A DNA stretch of 64,000 nucleotides from Pedobacter sp. SL55 (GCF_026625705.1 NZ_CP113059.1:806001-870000), one strand, 5' to 3'; positions 16,485 through 26,020 are shown, counted from the first letter of the stretch. Notes: generated from the letters alone by a model not told the origin. A program made the numbers and translations.

Positions 16485-18941
16485 TTACCTCAACAAGCTT
16501 ACAATGATAGCTGCTACAGAAGCTATTCCAGTACCTATCCCTATCCAACCCTGAGCTGTGATTTTCTCTCGTTCGGCTTTAACTGGCACCATAATTTCGG
16601 CACCTGGTTTAACTTTTGGATAATTGTTGAAGAACAAAAATTTCTTTGCTGCTTCGGCAGAACCATTGGCATACTTGATGTATGCCCTATTTTTTAGCGC
16701 AGAACTGGTAAAGCCACCAGCTCCATTTACATATTGCTTAAAGCTTTTACCGGGCACATAAACGATACTATTAGGATTTAAAACCTCGCCAGTTACCTTT
16801 ACCGTTTGTAATTGCTTAGGCACTCTGACAATATCTCCCTCTTCTAAGATTAGATCTTGCCTAGATAATGGTTTCTGCAAAATTCGTTCTAAGTTGATAC
16901 CCACTAAATCAGATTGAGCTAGTTTTTCATCTATCTTCTTTGCGGTATCAGGAGCATTTAAATTCTTTTCTTTAACACGTTCTAGGTTAAGAAACTTCTT
17001 CTCTTCTTCCTCTTTATTGTTGATGGCGTTCTTATCTGCTGGATTTACCTTTTCGGCTCCTGGTCTTTTCAAGGAAGCGCCTTCGGCATAAGCAAAGGTA
17101 GTTAAGCCGCCAGCCCTTTTAATCAAATCAGAAATGCGGTAATCTTTTGAGGTAATGGTATACATACCTGGGTACAATACCTCTCCTTCAATCTTTACTT
17201 GTTTTTGAATAGCGTAACCTTCTGAACTTCTTACCGAAATGATATCAAAAGGTTGGATTTTGAATTTATCGCCCAATACCTTTAAATCTTCATCTACATT
17301 AACTACAAAAAGATCTGCGGTTTTTGAAGAAGTAGAATTTGGGTCACTGTTTTTTATTCTTCTAGAAACCTCTATTCTATTTGGGCTGGCACCTTCTTTT
17401 AAACCACCTGCCATTTGAATAACATCTTCTAATTTGATATTTTCTGCATATTCAAAAGTTCCCGGTGCTCTAACTTCGCCTTGTATGGTTACCGTATATT
17501 CTTCTCTTAAATCGAAGATGGAGTTAATGGTTACCTTATCTTCTCTAGTCAATAAAATATCTTTTTCTTCTCCAGATAAAATTTTCGCTACATCAAATGA
17601 AACAAAAAACTGTGTTTTATCAGGGTTTAAACGATTGATATATCCTCTATTTAAAAAGGCATCTTCAGTAATACCATCCGCTTTTTTAATTAAGCCAGAA
17701 AGTGTTAATCCTTTGTCGAGCGCATAGATACCTGGTCTAAACACGGCTCCTATAATCTCTACCCTATTTTCAAACCTTTCCAGTATCGCCTCTACCACAA
17801 ATTTATCGCCATTTTTCGGTTGATAAACGGCGTATTGCGAAGCTGAGATATCCCTAATTTTTCTTTCCTTATTGGTATTTTGAAAAGTCTTGATTTTTGC
17901 GGTATAAGCTTCTGCGGTAAAACCTTGTGCAAAGCCAATCACGTCTTGTAACGTTTCGTTAGGTTTAATTTCAAATATGGCAGCATCTTTTACCTCGCCA
18001 GAAATTTCTACCCTTTTATCATACGTAGGGATATTAATGACATCTTGATCTTGCAGCCGCACGTTACCGGTCTGTATTCCTTTAAGCAAGAAATCGTAAA
18101 CATCAATGGTAGCGATAACTTTATTGTTTCTAATGACTTGGATATTTCTAAAAGATCCGTTTTGAGATGGACCACCCGAAACATATAAAGCTCTATAAAC
18201 GTTTGCCAACGAAGGCAGTGTGTAACTTCCTGTTTTAACTGCCTGACCAGTAACGGTTACTTGTATACTTCTAATATTACCCAAATTAATGGCTACAGAG
18301 GTTCTGCCTGTTCTAAGGGACGGATAGGTTTTTGCCATTGCCGCTTTAATTTTAGCAGTAGCTTGCTCTATGGTTAAGCCCCCTACCATGATTCTGCCTA
18401 CATACTCTAAATTAATGGCGCCTTCTGTACTTACTTGGAGGTTATAGCTACGTTCGTTATCTCCAGTAAGGTCAATAATCAATTTATCATCTGGGCCTAC
18501 AATATAGCTTTTTGGGGTAGCTATCCTTAAATTAGGCTCGAAAGTGATATTTCCATTTTTGAACAACTCCGCACCAAATACTTTAGTTTTGATCTCGTCA
18601 TCGTCTTCCTTTTTCTGGTTAGAAATAGAACCTCCATCTGTAGTTTCGCTGTATTCTCTACCAGCTGCGGCTGTAGATTTATCTGTAGTTTGCCCCGAAC
18701 CTTGCTTTTTTAATTTCTCTACCCTTGCTCTAAACTTAACAATTTCATCTTGCTTGATGCCTCTAGAAATAGCCATTTGCTCTAACTGAGCTTCGGAAGT
18801 ATAGCCCATAGACTCTGCCTGTTTTACCATCTGCAAAATTTGCGCATCAGACAGTTCGTCTACTTTAATATTTGAACCAACTTGGCCAAAACTTGATATT
18901 GCTGTAACAACAAGCAGTATAAAAAGAAATATTTTTTTCAT
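16485..18941 (-). CDS. SLBB-domain polysaccharide export outer-membrane protein (Wza-like)
   Basis: An 818-residue exported protein. It has a signal peptide (KKIFLFILLVVTAISSFGQ), an acidic/charged linker, a Poly_export domain around SYIVGPDDKLIIDLTGDNE (about residues 145-220), then about six SLBB-type repeats, recognisable from recurring VEISGEV/VTIQGEV/VKIEGEV/VKVTGEV strands each followed by a glycine-rich turn. A final hydrophobic helix WIGIGTGIASVAAIIVSLL may anchor it. It is about twice the length of classical Wza, as is usual in Bacteroidota. It should form the export channel for the polysaccharide. Confidence 0.9.
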   Translation of the reverse strand: MKKIFLFILLVVTAISSFGQVGSNIKVDELSDAQILQMVKQAESMGYTSEAQLEQMAISRGIKQDEIVKFRARVEKLKKQGSGQTTDKSTAAAGREYSETTDGGSISNQKKEDDDEIKTKVFGAELFKNGNITFEPNLRIATPKSYIVGPDDKLIIDLTGDNERSYNLQVSTEGAINLEYVGRIMVGGLTIEQATAKIKAAMAKTYPSLRTGRTSVAINLGNIRSIQVTVTGQAVKTGSYTLPSLANVYRALYVSGGPSQNGSFRNIQVIRNNKVIATIDVYDFLLKGIQTGNVRLQDQDVINIPTYDKRVEISGEVKDAAIFEIKPNETLQDVIGFAQGFTAEAYTAKIKTFQNTNKERKIRDISASQYAVYQPKNGDKFVVEAILERFENRVEIIGAVFRPGIYALDKGLTLSGLIKKADGITEDAFLNRGYINRLNPDKTQFFVSFDVAKILSGEEKDILLTREDKVTINSIFDLREEYTVTIQGEVRAPGTFEYAENIKLEDVIQMAGGLKEGASPNRIEVSRRIKNSDPNSTSSKTADLFVVNVDEDLKVLGDKFKIQPFDIISVRSSEGYAIQKQVKIEGEVLYPGMYTITSKDYRISDLIKRAGGLTTFAYAEGASLKRPGAEKVNPADKNAINNKEEEEKKFLNLERVKEKNLNAPDTAKKIDEKLAQSDLVGINLERILQKPLSRQDLILEEGDIVRVPKQLQTVKVTGEVLNPNSIVYVPGKSFKQYVNGAGGFTSSALKNRAYIKYANGSAEAAKKFLFFNNYPKVKPGAEIMVPVKAEREKITAQGWIGIGTGIASVAAIIVSLLR

Positions 18942-18982
18942 GAGCCGAGGCTAATCAACTTTAATTTTTGATCGAATGTTTG

Positions 18983-20134
18983 TTATTCGAAATAGTTTAA
19001 CGTTTTGTAATTTCCTTGCTTCAGATATTCGTCTTTCTTCATCAAGTTTAAATCAGATTGCATCATATCTTCTACTAGGCCTTGTAAATCATATTTTGGT
19101 TTCCAACCTAATTTAGTTTTAGATTTGGTTGGATCTCCCAACAATAAATCAACCTCTGTTGGTCTAAAATATTTAGGATCTACCTTTACCACCGTTTCGC
19201 CCAATTTTAGCGTTTCTAAATTTAAACCTAATTGAGCAGCTTTTTCTGTGTCTATATCAATGATAACGCCTCTTTCTTGTTCATCTTTACCAGAGAACTC
19301 AACGGTAATGCCCAACTCGGCAAAAGCCATACGTACAAAATCACGAACAGTAGTGGTAACACCAGTAGCAATCACATAATCTTCTGGCTTTTCTTGCTGA
19401 AGAATTAACCACATAGCTTCGATATAATCTTTGGCATGGCCCCAGTCGCGTTGTGCAGAAAGGTTACCTAAGTACAAGCAGCTTTGCAAACCAAGACCTA
19501 TTTTTGAGGCTGCCCTGGTAATTTTACGTGTTACAAATGTTTCTCCCCTCAATGGGCTCTCGTGGTTAAACAAAATACCGTTGCAGGCAAACATATCATA
19601 AGCTTCGCGATAGTTTTTAGTGATCCAGAAACCGTAGATTTTTGCAACGCCATAAGGCGAACGTGGATAAAACGGGGAATTTTCGTCATAAAAGCCTGCT
19701 GCATTTTTATTTTCGGGCAAACCGCCGTACAACTCTGAGGTAGAAGCCTGATAAATTCTTGTTTTCTTTTCCAATCCTAAAATACGCACCGCCTCGAGAA
19801 TTCTTAATGTTCCAATTCCATCCACATTAGCTACATATTCTGGCGAATCAAAGGAAACTTTTACATGTGACATTGCACCTAGGTTATAAATCTCATCAGG
19901 CTGTGTCTCTTGAACAATTCTAATTAGATTGGTAGAGTCGGTTAAATCTCCATAGTGCATTTTGAACCTTACATCATTCTCATGCTGGTCTTGATATAAA
20001 TGATCTATCCTGTCTGTATTAAAAAGAGACGATCTTCTTTTAATGCCATGAACAAAATATCCTTTTTTTAACAAAAACTCTGTCAAATAGGCGCCATCCT
20101 GGCCGGTCACCCCCGTAATTAGTGCAACTTTCAT
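18983..20134 (-). CDS. gmd: GDP-mannose 4,6-dehydratase
   Basis: A 383-residue extended SDR enzyme converting GDP-mannose to GDP-4-keto-6-deoxymannose. Signatures are [37 protein letters not shown], the catalytic STSELYG and [16 protein letters not shown] (YxxxK), and [19 protein letters not shown]. Its length and motifs are typical of Gmd. It is the first gene of the leftward polysaccharide operon, behind a 264-base gap with a promoter candidate. No GDP-fucose synthase or GDP-perosamine aminotransferase is clearly assigned here, so the final GDP-deoxysugar is open. Confidence 0.94.
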   Translation of the reverse strand: MKVALITGVTGQDGAYLTEFLLKKGYFVHGIKRRSSLFNTDRIDHLYQDQHENDVRFKMHYGDLTDSTNLIRIVQETQPDEIYNLGAMSHVKVSFDSPEYVANVDGIGTLRILEAVRILGLEKKTRIYQASTSELYGGLPENKNAAGFYDENSPFYPRSPYGVAKIYGFWITKNYREAYDMFACNGILFNHESPLRGETFVTRKITRAASKIGLGLQSCLYLGNLSAQRDWGHAKDYIEAMWLILQQEKPEDYVIATGVTTTVRDFVRMAFAELGITVEFSGKDEQERGVIIDIDTEKAAQLGLNLETLKLGETVVKVDPKYFRPTEVDLLLGDPTKSKTKLGWKPKYDLQGLVEDMMQSDLNLMKKDEYLKQGNYKTLNYFE

Positions 20135-20216
20135 TTATTAAAATTCCTTAAGATTATCAACTAAAAGCACGAGACTGTGTTTTGTGTCACAAAAATGTCG
20201 TAGATATTTAGCGCCC

Positions 20217-20224
20217 CAAAATTA
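20217..20224 (-). promoter_or_regulatory. Candidate -7 box for the polysaccharide operon
   Basis: On the minus strand this reads TAATTTTG, matching the Bacteroidota TANNTTTG -7 consensus, 83 bases before the gmd start. Only a poor TTG lies upstream at about 20250-20252 with a spacer longer than usual, so the -33 part is weak. The rest of the gap 20135-20398 shows no other clear signal. Confidence 0.35.
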
Positions 20225-20398
20225 GCATTTTTATTGAATTAATGTCACGCAATTTATGCGACTCTGTGTTATTAACAAAACAATTTAGGAATACCAAACA
20301 ATTAGCTAAAGGTTTTGTTTACTAAGGTTTGGGCTTGTAACTAAACCCCAAAATCTCTCTCTTTTAGAAATTACGCCAGTAAGGTTAAACATTTTTAA

Positions 20399-20926
20399 TT
20401 ACAACAACTTGTCTAAAACCTGCTGCCAGTTATCTACCCGTTCGTATTCTGTAATGAGCAAGTTATGTGGCGAAGTAAAAAGTAGTGGCCTGCCTTTAAA
20501 ACCTACGAAATTCTTGATCCGATCATCAATCATGATGTCTACATCAACAATTTTTTCTCCACAAAAAACCACATTCTTCCAACTGATGAATGGAAAATGT
20601 TCCGCTAGCCAATCGAACTTATCTTCTAAAGAATTTCTGAACTCCATGGCAGCAGACACAATATAAACATCATATTTTGTTTGCAATTGCTGCACAGCCG
20701 CTACCGCACCCTCGATAACTGGCAAATCTCTAAAAAACCCTTTTTCGTTAATGTAATCAAACCACTTATCGTTAACCTCTTCTGGTACGTTTTGGAAAAT
20801 CTCTGTACCGGGCTTAATGATTAAATCTAATGGAACTTGATGGTCTCGGTTGTAAAGCTGTATAAATTTATGGATAGGATCAGCCAAAACCTCGTCCATA
20901 TCTATGGCTATTCTCATTTTTCTCAT
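20399..20926 (-). CDS. 5' nucleotidase, NT5C-type HAD phosphatase
   Basis: A 175-residue HAD-superfamily protein. Motif I is IAIDMDEVLADPIHKF (DxDxV), motif II lies at VSAAMEF, and motif III/IV at DIMIDDRIKNF. This DMDEVLAD pattern is that of cytosolic 5'(3')-deoxyribonucleotidases, which dephosphorylate nucleoside monophosphates. Its ATG shares one base with the tex stop (TAATG), so the two are translated as a pair. A second Met three codons in (MRIAIDM) could also be the start. Confidence 0.82.
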   Translation of the reverse strand: MRKMRIAIDMDEVLADPIHKFIQLYNRDHQVPLDLIIKPGTEIFQNVPEEVNDKWFDYINEKGFFRDLPVIEGAVAAVQQLQTKYDVYIVSAAMEFRNSLEDKFDWLAEHFPFISWKNVVFCGEKIVDVDIMIDDRIKNFVGFKGRPLLFTSPHNLLITEYERVDNWQQVLDKLL

Positions 20927-23214
20927 TATTTAAACATTCCCTTTAATTTGGCCAACTTAGCCTGCAAATCGCCATCAACTTCTTTACCCCCATCCCCTAA
21001 AGGGGCTTTTTGACCACTAGGTTTCCAATATTTAGACTCCTTATTTTGTGATTTATTTGTTTGAGCCAGTTGAGCCCCTTTAGGGGTTTGGGGTTCCTTC
21101 ATCGATAAAGAAATTCGTTTACGCTCTACATCAACATCTGTTACTGTAACTTGTACTATTTGGCTTACCTTTACCACTTCGTTAGGGTTGGCCACAAAGC
21201 GGTTGGCCAGCTGACTGGTATGCACCAAACCATCTTGATGTACGCCAATATCTACAAAAGCGCCAAAGTTGGTAATGTTCGTCACGATACCTTTTAGTTT
21301 CATGCCTTTCTTCAAATCAGCAATGCTGTTTACGCCCTCGGCAAAGCTAAAGGCTTCGAACTGCTCACGTGGGTCTCGACCAGGTTTAGCCAATTCTTTC
21401 ATGATATCTTGTAACGTAGGCAATCCAACTTCTGCGCTTACATATTTTTGTAGGTTTAGCTGTTTTTGTAGTTCCGTATTTTTCATCAGCTCTGCTACAG
21501 ATACGCCCAAATCTTTCGCCATTTGCTTTACCAAATCGTAACGTTCTGGGTGTACGCCGCTACTGTCTAAAGGCTGCTCAGCATTTCGAATGCGTAAGAA
21601 ACCAGCCGCTTGTTCAAAAGCTTTATCGCCCAAGCGAGGCACTTTCTTTAAACTTGCCCTGTTTTTAAAAGCGCCATTTGCTGTTCTGTAATTGATGATG
21701 TTTTGCGCTAAGCTTTCGCCCAAACCAGAAACGTAGGCCAAAATTTGTTTCGAAGCCGTGTTTAACTCTACACCAACCGCATTCACACAACTCATTACCG
21801 TATCATCTAAACTCTGTTGCAATTTGTTTTGATCCACATCGTGCTGGTACTGCCCAACGCCAATAGATTTTGGGTCAATTTTTACCAGCTCTGCCAGGGG
21901 GTCCATTAACCTGCGGCCAATAGAAACCGCCCCACGCACCGTTACATCATGCTCTGGAAATTCTTCTCTAGCCAAAGGCGATGCCGAATAGATAGAAGCA
22001 CCACTTTCGTTTACCATCACAATAGTCAGATTAGCTAGTTTTAATCCACGCACAAAAGTTTCTGTTTCTCTACCTGCTGTTCCGTTGCCAATGGCAATGG
22101 CTTCAATCTCATATTTCTCGCAAAGCTGCTGAATTTTCCACTCCGCATCCTTCACATTTCCTTGCCCCGTATGCGGATAAATGGTGGTGTTTTCTAGCAA
22201 ATTCCCCTGTCTATCTAAGCAAACCACTTTGCAACCAGTTCTAAAACCAGGATCAATAGCCATTACATTTTTTTGCCCCAAAGGTGCTGCCATTAACAAC
22301 TGACGAGCATTGGAAGCAAAAACCCGTATGGCTTCTTCATCTGCCTTTTGTTTAATCGCAGCTCTCAATTCGGTTTCCATTGCAGGGCGCAACAAGCGTT
22401 TGTAACCATCGTAAATAGCTAATTCTACCTGTTGGCTTGCGCTGTTATTTCCAGTGATGAACTGTTTTTCTAATAATTGTATCGCATCTTCATCTGGCGG
22501 CAGCACATCTAGTTTCAACATGCCTTCTTCTTCGCCACGCAACATGGCCAAAACCCTGTGCGAAGGCGCATTTTTAGCGCTTTCTTCCCATTCAAAGTAA
22601 TCTTTATATTTAATTGCTTCAACTTCTTTACCTTTTGCCACCACCGCTTTGTAGGTTGCCTTTTGTTCAAAATACTTACGCATTTTAGTTCTGGTTTCCG
22701 CATCTTCATTAATCATTTCTGCAATGATATCTCTTGCACCAGCCAAGGCATCTTCTACATTGCCAACGCCTTTTTCGCTATCAATATAGGCCGAAGCTTC
22801 GCTTTCTACATCAATTCTACTTTGTGCTAAAATGCGTAATGCCAAAGGTTCTAGGCCTTTTTCTCTCGCTACCGATGCCCTGGTTTTCCTTTTTTGCTTG
22901 TATGGAAGATAAATATCCTCTAAAATGGTTAAGGTTTCGGCAGCATTAATTTTCTTTTCTAATTCTGATGTTAATTTACCCTGCTCGGCAATTGATTTTA
23001 AAATGGCCTCCCTGCGTTTATCTAGTTCCTTTAATTGTTGTGCTAAATCTCTTATAGCCGCAATCTGTACTTCATCTAAACTACCAGTCACTTCTTTTCT
23101 GTAACGAGAAATGAATGGAACTGTAGCGCCTTCCTCTAAAAGCGTTAAAGTGGCGCTAACTTGCTTGCTGTTGATGTTTAATACTGTAGAAATATGTTGG
23201 ATATGGTTACTCAT
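20926..23214 (-). CDS. tex: Tex family RNA-binding transcription accessory protein
   Basis: A 762-residue protein from ATG 23214. Domains in order are the N-terminal helical Tex domain (VPFISRYRKEVTGSLDEVQI), a YqgF/RNase-H-like domain (VMAIDPGFRTGCKVVCLD), helix-hairpin-helix motifs (NTASKQILAYVSGLGESLA) and an S1 RNA-binding domain near residues 640-710 (GIVTNITNFGAFVDIGVHQD). It binds RNA and acts in transcription. Oddly, the hydrophilic tail after S1 is partly encoded by an inverted repeat (20987-21092) that resembles intergenic REP elements of this window. Confidence 0.93.
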   Translation of the reverse strand: MSNHIQHISTVLNINSKQVSATLTLLEEGATVPFISRYRKEVTGSLDEVQIAAIRDLAQQLKELDKRREAILKSIAEQGKLTSELEKKINAAETLTILEDIYLPYKQKRKTRASVAREKGLEPLALRILAQSRIDVESEASAYIDSEKGVGNVEDALAGARDIIAEMINEDAETRTKMRKYFEQKATYKAVVAKGKEVEAIKYKDYFEWEESAKNAPSHRVLAMLRGEEEGMLKLDVLPPDEDAIQLLEKQFITGNNSASQQVELAIYDGYKRLLRPAMETELRAAIKQKADEEAIRVFASNARQLLMAAPLGQKNVMAIDPGFRTGCKVVCLDRQGNLLENTTIYPHTGQGNVKDAEWKIQQLCEKYEIEAIAIGNGTAGRETETFVRGLKLANLTIVMVNESGASIYSASPLAREEFPEHDVTVRGAVSIGRRLMDPLAELVKIDPKSIGVGQYQHDVDQNKLQQSLDDTVMSCVNAVGVELNTASKQILAYVSGLGESLAQNIINYRTANGAFKNRASLKKVPRLGDKAFEQAAGFLRIRNAEQPLDSSGVHPERYDLVKQMAKDLGVSVAELMKNTELQKQLNLQKYVSAEVGLPTLQDIMKELAKPGRDPREQFEAFSFAEGVNSIADLKKGMKLKGIVTNITNFGAFVDIGVHQDGLVHTSQLANRFVANPNEVVKVSQIVQVTVTDVDVERKRISLSMKEPQTPKGAQLAQTNKSQNKESKYWKPSGQKAPLGDGGKEVDGDLQAKLAKLKGMFK
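20987..21092. repeat. REP-like inverted repeat inside tex
   Basis: The arms 20987-21006 and 21073-21092 are reverse complements at about 17 of 20 positions, both built on CCCCTAAAGGGGC, with a 66-base loop. They lie in frame in the region coding the tail after the S1 domain of Tex. A related CCCCTTAGGGG palindrome lies in the intergenic region near 61200. Confidence 0.7.
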
Positions 23215-23340
23215 AGTCAATTTTAAAAGAGGCTAAAATTAACCTAATTAAATTGATTTGGAAAACAAAAGCAAAAAGTGCTTGGCTTTTGCAATCCTTC
23301 TTTCCGCTTCAATCTTTTGTTGACATTGCTAATCCTAGTT

Positions 23341-23405
23341 GTCATGTTTAGCTTGTCGAAACATCTGCTCTTTAACTCAAAATCCTTCGACAAGCTCAGG
23401 ATGAC
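23341..23405. repeat. REP-like inverted repeat (AGCTTGTCGAA family)
   Basis: Arms AGCTTGTCGAA (23350-23360) and TTCGACAAGCT (23386-23396) are exact reverse complements, framed by GTCAT at 23341 and ATGAC at 23401. This type of element is widespread between genes in bacterial chromosomes and may be spread by RAYT transposases. Confidence 0.75.
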
Positions 23406-23527
23406 ACCCAACAAAAAGGATTTACGCTGCAATAAGGTTTATATCCGAAAGCTTAGTATCTCTTGGCAAGGCTGCATTTTTTCCTAGTCAGCGGTTTAAA
23501 GCCAGCTATGCTCGCAAAATTATTTCA

Positions 23528-23589
23528 GCCGCAGATGCACAGATTTTAAAATATCAAATAATACAAAATTTTATCTGTGCATCTGTGGC
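23528..23589. repeat. REP-like inverted repeat (GCAGATGCACAGAT family), copy 1
   Basis: Arms at 23528-23544 and 23573-23589 match at 16 of 17 positions around CAGATGCACAGAT, with a 28-base A+T-rich loop. The same arm sequence is found at 48946-49035, so this is a dispersed family within the window. Confidence 0.78.
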
Positions 23590-23681
23590 AACAAACAACT
23601 AAAACATACCTTACAATAGCGTGTTATAACATATAACAATCAAATCGTACGGTAAAAAATCGTAATTCGTAAATCGGTTTG

Positions 23682-23689
23682 TATCTTTG
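23682..23689 (+). promoter_or_regulatory. TANNTTTG box directly before hflX
   Basis: TATCTTTG ends 9 bases before the hflX ATG (23699). It matches the -7 element of the Bacteroidota housekeeping sigma factor; the -33 element is not clear. If used, the transcript would have almost no leader. Confidence 0.45.
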
Positions 23690-23698
23690 TAATAATTA

Positions 23699-24899
23699 AT
23701 GGGAAAACAGAAATTTTATGACACAGCGCCCAAACAAGAACGGGCGGTTTTGGTAGGGGTTGCTTTGCCGGGCGAAAAAGCCGAGCAAACCAAGGAGTAT
23801 TTGGATGAGCTGGCCTTTTTAGTAAATACAGCTGGTGGCGTGGTAGAGAAAACTTTTACACAGCGTATGCAAAAGCCAGACCGTGCTACTTTTGTGGGCA
23901 CCTGGTAAGTTGGAAGAAATACAGGCTTACGTTAAAGCAGAAGAAATTGATTTGGTGGTGTTCGATGATGAACTTTCGCCATCGCAGTTACGTAACATTG
24001 AGAAAGAACTGAAGGTTAAAATATTAGATAGAAGTAATTTAATCTTAGATATTTTTGCCGGAAGGGCGCAAACCGCACAAGCCAAAACGCAGGTTGAGTT
24101 AGCGCAGTTGCAATATCTTTTACCTCGTTTAACCCGTATGTGGACACACTTGGAGCGCCAAAAAGGGGGTATTGGTATGCGTGGACCGGGTGAGAGCCAG
24201 ATCGAGAGCGATAGAAGGATGATTTTAGAAAAGATCACTTTGTTAAAAGATCGCTTGAAATTGATTGATAGGCAAAACGAAACACAGCGCAAAAACCGCG
24301 GACAGTTAATTCGTGTGGCTTTGGTGGGTTACACCAACGTGGGTAAATCAACCATCATGAACATGCTATCTAAATCTGAAGTGTTTGCCGAGAATAAACT
24401 TTTTGCAACTTTAGATACTACCGTTCGCAAAGTAGTAATCGAAAACTTGCCATTCTTGCTCTCAGACACGGTTGGTTTTATTCGTAAACTTCCTCATCAT
24501 TTGGTAGAGTGCTTTAAATCTACGTTAGATGAAGTGCGTGAAGCTGATATTTTGGTACATGTGGTAGATGTTTCACATCCAAATTTTGAAGATCAGATAC
24601 ACACGGTTAACGAAACCCTAAAAGATTTAGGAGCTCGGGATAAAGAAACCATTATGGTTTTTAATAAAATTGATGCTTACGTGGCACCTGAGTTTGATAA
24701 TTTGGTAGATGTAGATGAACAACGAGAACCCGTAACCTTGGCAGATTTCAAGAAAACTTGGATGGCGCACAACAATGCTCCGGCTATTTTTATCTCGGCC
24801 ACGCAAAAAGAAAATTTAGAAGAATTTAGGACATTATTATACGATAAAGTGAAAGATATTCATACTACACGGTATCCGTATGATAAGTTGTTGTATTAG
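23699..24899 (+). pseudogene. hflX: GTPase HflX, disrupted by a one-base frameshift
   Basis: The first 69 codons (MGKQKFYDTAPKQERAVLVG...) run into TGG TAA at 23903-23908. The protein continues in the next frame as GKLEEIQAYVKAEEIDLV, so one extra base near 23902-23904 breaks VGTGKLEE. Past that point everything is a normal HflX: the GTP-binding-like N-domain, MRGPGESQIESDRR, then the G domain with GYTNVGKSTIMNML (P-loop), DTVGFIRKLPHH and NKIDAY. HflX is a ribosome-associated GTPase that splits stalled ribosomes. Total length is 1201 bases, one more than a multiple of three. A sequencing error is more likely than real loss; programmed shifting is not suggested by the local sequence. Confidence 0.9.
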
Positions 24900-24909
24900 A
24901 AAGTAACAC

Positions 24910-24985
24910 CGTCATTGCGAGGCACGAAGCAATCCTAAAGCGATTGAATTTTAGTTGTAAGATTGCTTCGTGCCTCGCAATGACG
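24910..24985. repeat. Perfect 25-bp inverted repeat (REP-like) between hflX and rbfA
   Basis: The arms 24910-24934 and 24961-24985 are exact reverse complements (core GAGGCACGAAGC) with a 26-base loop. The transcript would form a long hairpin. The sequence resembles the widespread CATTGCGAGG repeat family. It fills nearly the whole 99-base gap and may affect read-through from hflX to rbfA. Confidence 0.85.
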
Positions 24986-24998
24986 AAAAGAACAAATT

Positions 24999-25379
24999 AT
25001 GGAAAGTAACAGACAAAAGAAGTTTGCAGGATTATTACAGGAAGAATTGGCGTCAATTTTTCAACGTGAGGGCGCTGCTTACTTGCCAAATACATTGGTA
25101 ACTATTACTAAGGTTCGTGTATCGCCAGATTTGGCGGTGGCTAAAGTTTACCTTAGTTTTTTAAATACAAACAATACCAGTTTATCTGTAGCTACAGTTA
25201 ACTCGCATGCTGGCGAAATTAGGTACAAATTGGGCTCACGTATTCGCCATCAGGCTAGGGTGGTGCCCACTTTAACTTTCTTTGTAGATGACACCAATGA
25301 GTACGTAGAAAGAATGGACCAAATTTTCGATAAAATAGCGAAAGAACGTAAAGACACCGACTTACCAGAGAATGAATAA
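24999..25379 (+). CDS. rbfA: Ribosome-binding factor A
   Basis: A 126-residue protein with the KH-like RbfA fold. It begins RQKKFAGLLQEELASIFQRE, followed by VTITKVRVSPDLAVAKVYLS and SRIRHQARVVPTLTFFVDDT, all typical. RbfA binds 16S rRNA in late 30S maturation. Its last codons overlap the HlyIII gene by 8 bases, so the two are probably co-transcribed. The large hairpin just upstream separates it from hflX. Confidence 0.93.
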   Translation: MESNRQKKFAGLLQEELASIFQREGAAYLPNTLVTITKVRVSPDLAVAKVYLSFLNTNNTSLSVATVNSHAGEIRYKLGSRIRHQARVVPTLTFFVDDTNEYVERMDQIFDKIAKERKDTDLPENE

Positions 25380-26007
25380 ATACATTCGGGAGCCCGGAAA
25401 CTTTATTACTCATTTTTTACCTGCAGTGTTAGCATTACCAGGATTGTATCTACTGTTAGAGAAATCTTCTACTGTTTTTGAAAATGTAGCTGCATGGGTT
25501 TATGGCGGTGGTATCTTATTGCTTTTTAGCGTAAGTGCCATTTACCACAGCGCACCTAAAACAGCATACGGCATTAGGCTTTGGCAAAAGTTTGACCACT
25601 GCTGTATTTATTTAATGATTGCCGGTTCGTTTACGCCAACAACTTTAATTTTATTTGATGGTTGGGTAAGATGGCTAGCTTTTGGTTTGGTATGGCTGGT
25701 AGCAATTATTGGTTGCTTACTCAAAATCTTGAACAAGCTAAAAAAAGGAAACCTTTCTACTGCTCTCTACATTGCCATGGGCTGTTTAATTATTCCGTTT
25801 ATGGCAAAAATGATTGAAAGTGTACCTGCTATGGGATTATTTTGGTTGTTTTTAGGTGGAGTGTTTTATGTTGGAGGTACTTATTATTACGCGAAAGACA
25901 AACCTCTGTACAGGTATTTACATAGCCACGAGCTTTGGCATTTGTTTGTAAATTTTGGTGCGTTGTCACATTTTTTCTACAACTACTTTTACGTGTTTAA
26001 AAGTTAG
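25372..26007 (+). CDS. Hemolysin III (PAQR/HlyIII) family membrane protein
   Basis: A 211-residue inner-membrane protein with seven hydrophobic segments. The family hallmarks are present: FITHFLPAVLALPGL near the N-terminus, SAIYHSAPKT after segment 2, DHCCIYLMIAGSFTP, and the final SHELWHLFVNFGALSHF with the His residues that bind zinc in PAQR proteins. Function in bacteria is unsettled; membrane stress or hemolysin-like activity has been proposed. It overlaps rbfA by 8 bases. Confidence 0.9.
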   Translation: MNKYIREPGNFITHFLPAVLALPGLYLLLEKSSTVFENVAAWVYGGGILLLFSVSAIYHSAPKTAYGIRLWQKFDHCCIYLMIAGSFTPTTLILFDGWVRWLAFGLVWLVAIIGCLLKILNKLKKGNLSTALYIAMGCLIIPFMAKMIESVPAMGLFWLFLGGVFYVGGTYYYAKDKPLYRYLHSHELWHLFVNFGALSHFFYNYFYVFKS

Positions 26008-26020
26008 CTCAGTTGTGTCC

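Larger units (their letters stand above)
23221..23698. other. Repeat-rich gap between tex and hflX
   Basis: No credible gene is seen in this 478-base divergent region. It holds two unrelated inverted repeats (23341-23405 and 23528-23589, listed separately) and, at 23682-23689, a TATCTTTG box just before the hflX start. The short open frames crossing it follow the repeats and have no family signature. Confidence 0.7.

Noticed and set aside
18983..20134. dTDP-glucose 4,6-dehydratase (RmlB) for the first operon gene
   Set aside because: [24 protein letters not shown] and the 383-residue length are those of Gmd.
23244..23487. Short open frames on both strands in the tex-hflX gap
   Set aside because: They follow REP arms (AGCTTGTCGAA) and lack family signatures or start signals.
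23895..23910. Programmed frameshift in hflX
   Set aside because: No slippery site, stimulatory hairpin or Shine-Dalgarno-like element was seen, and other nearby genes have similar single-base defects.
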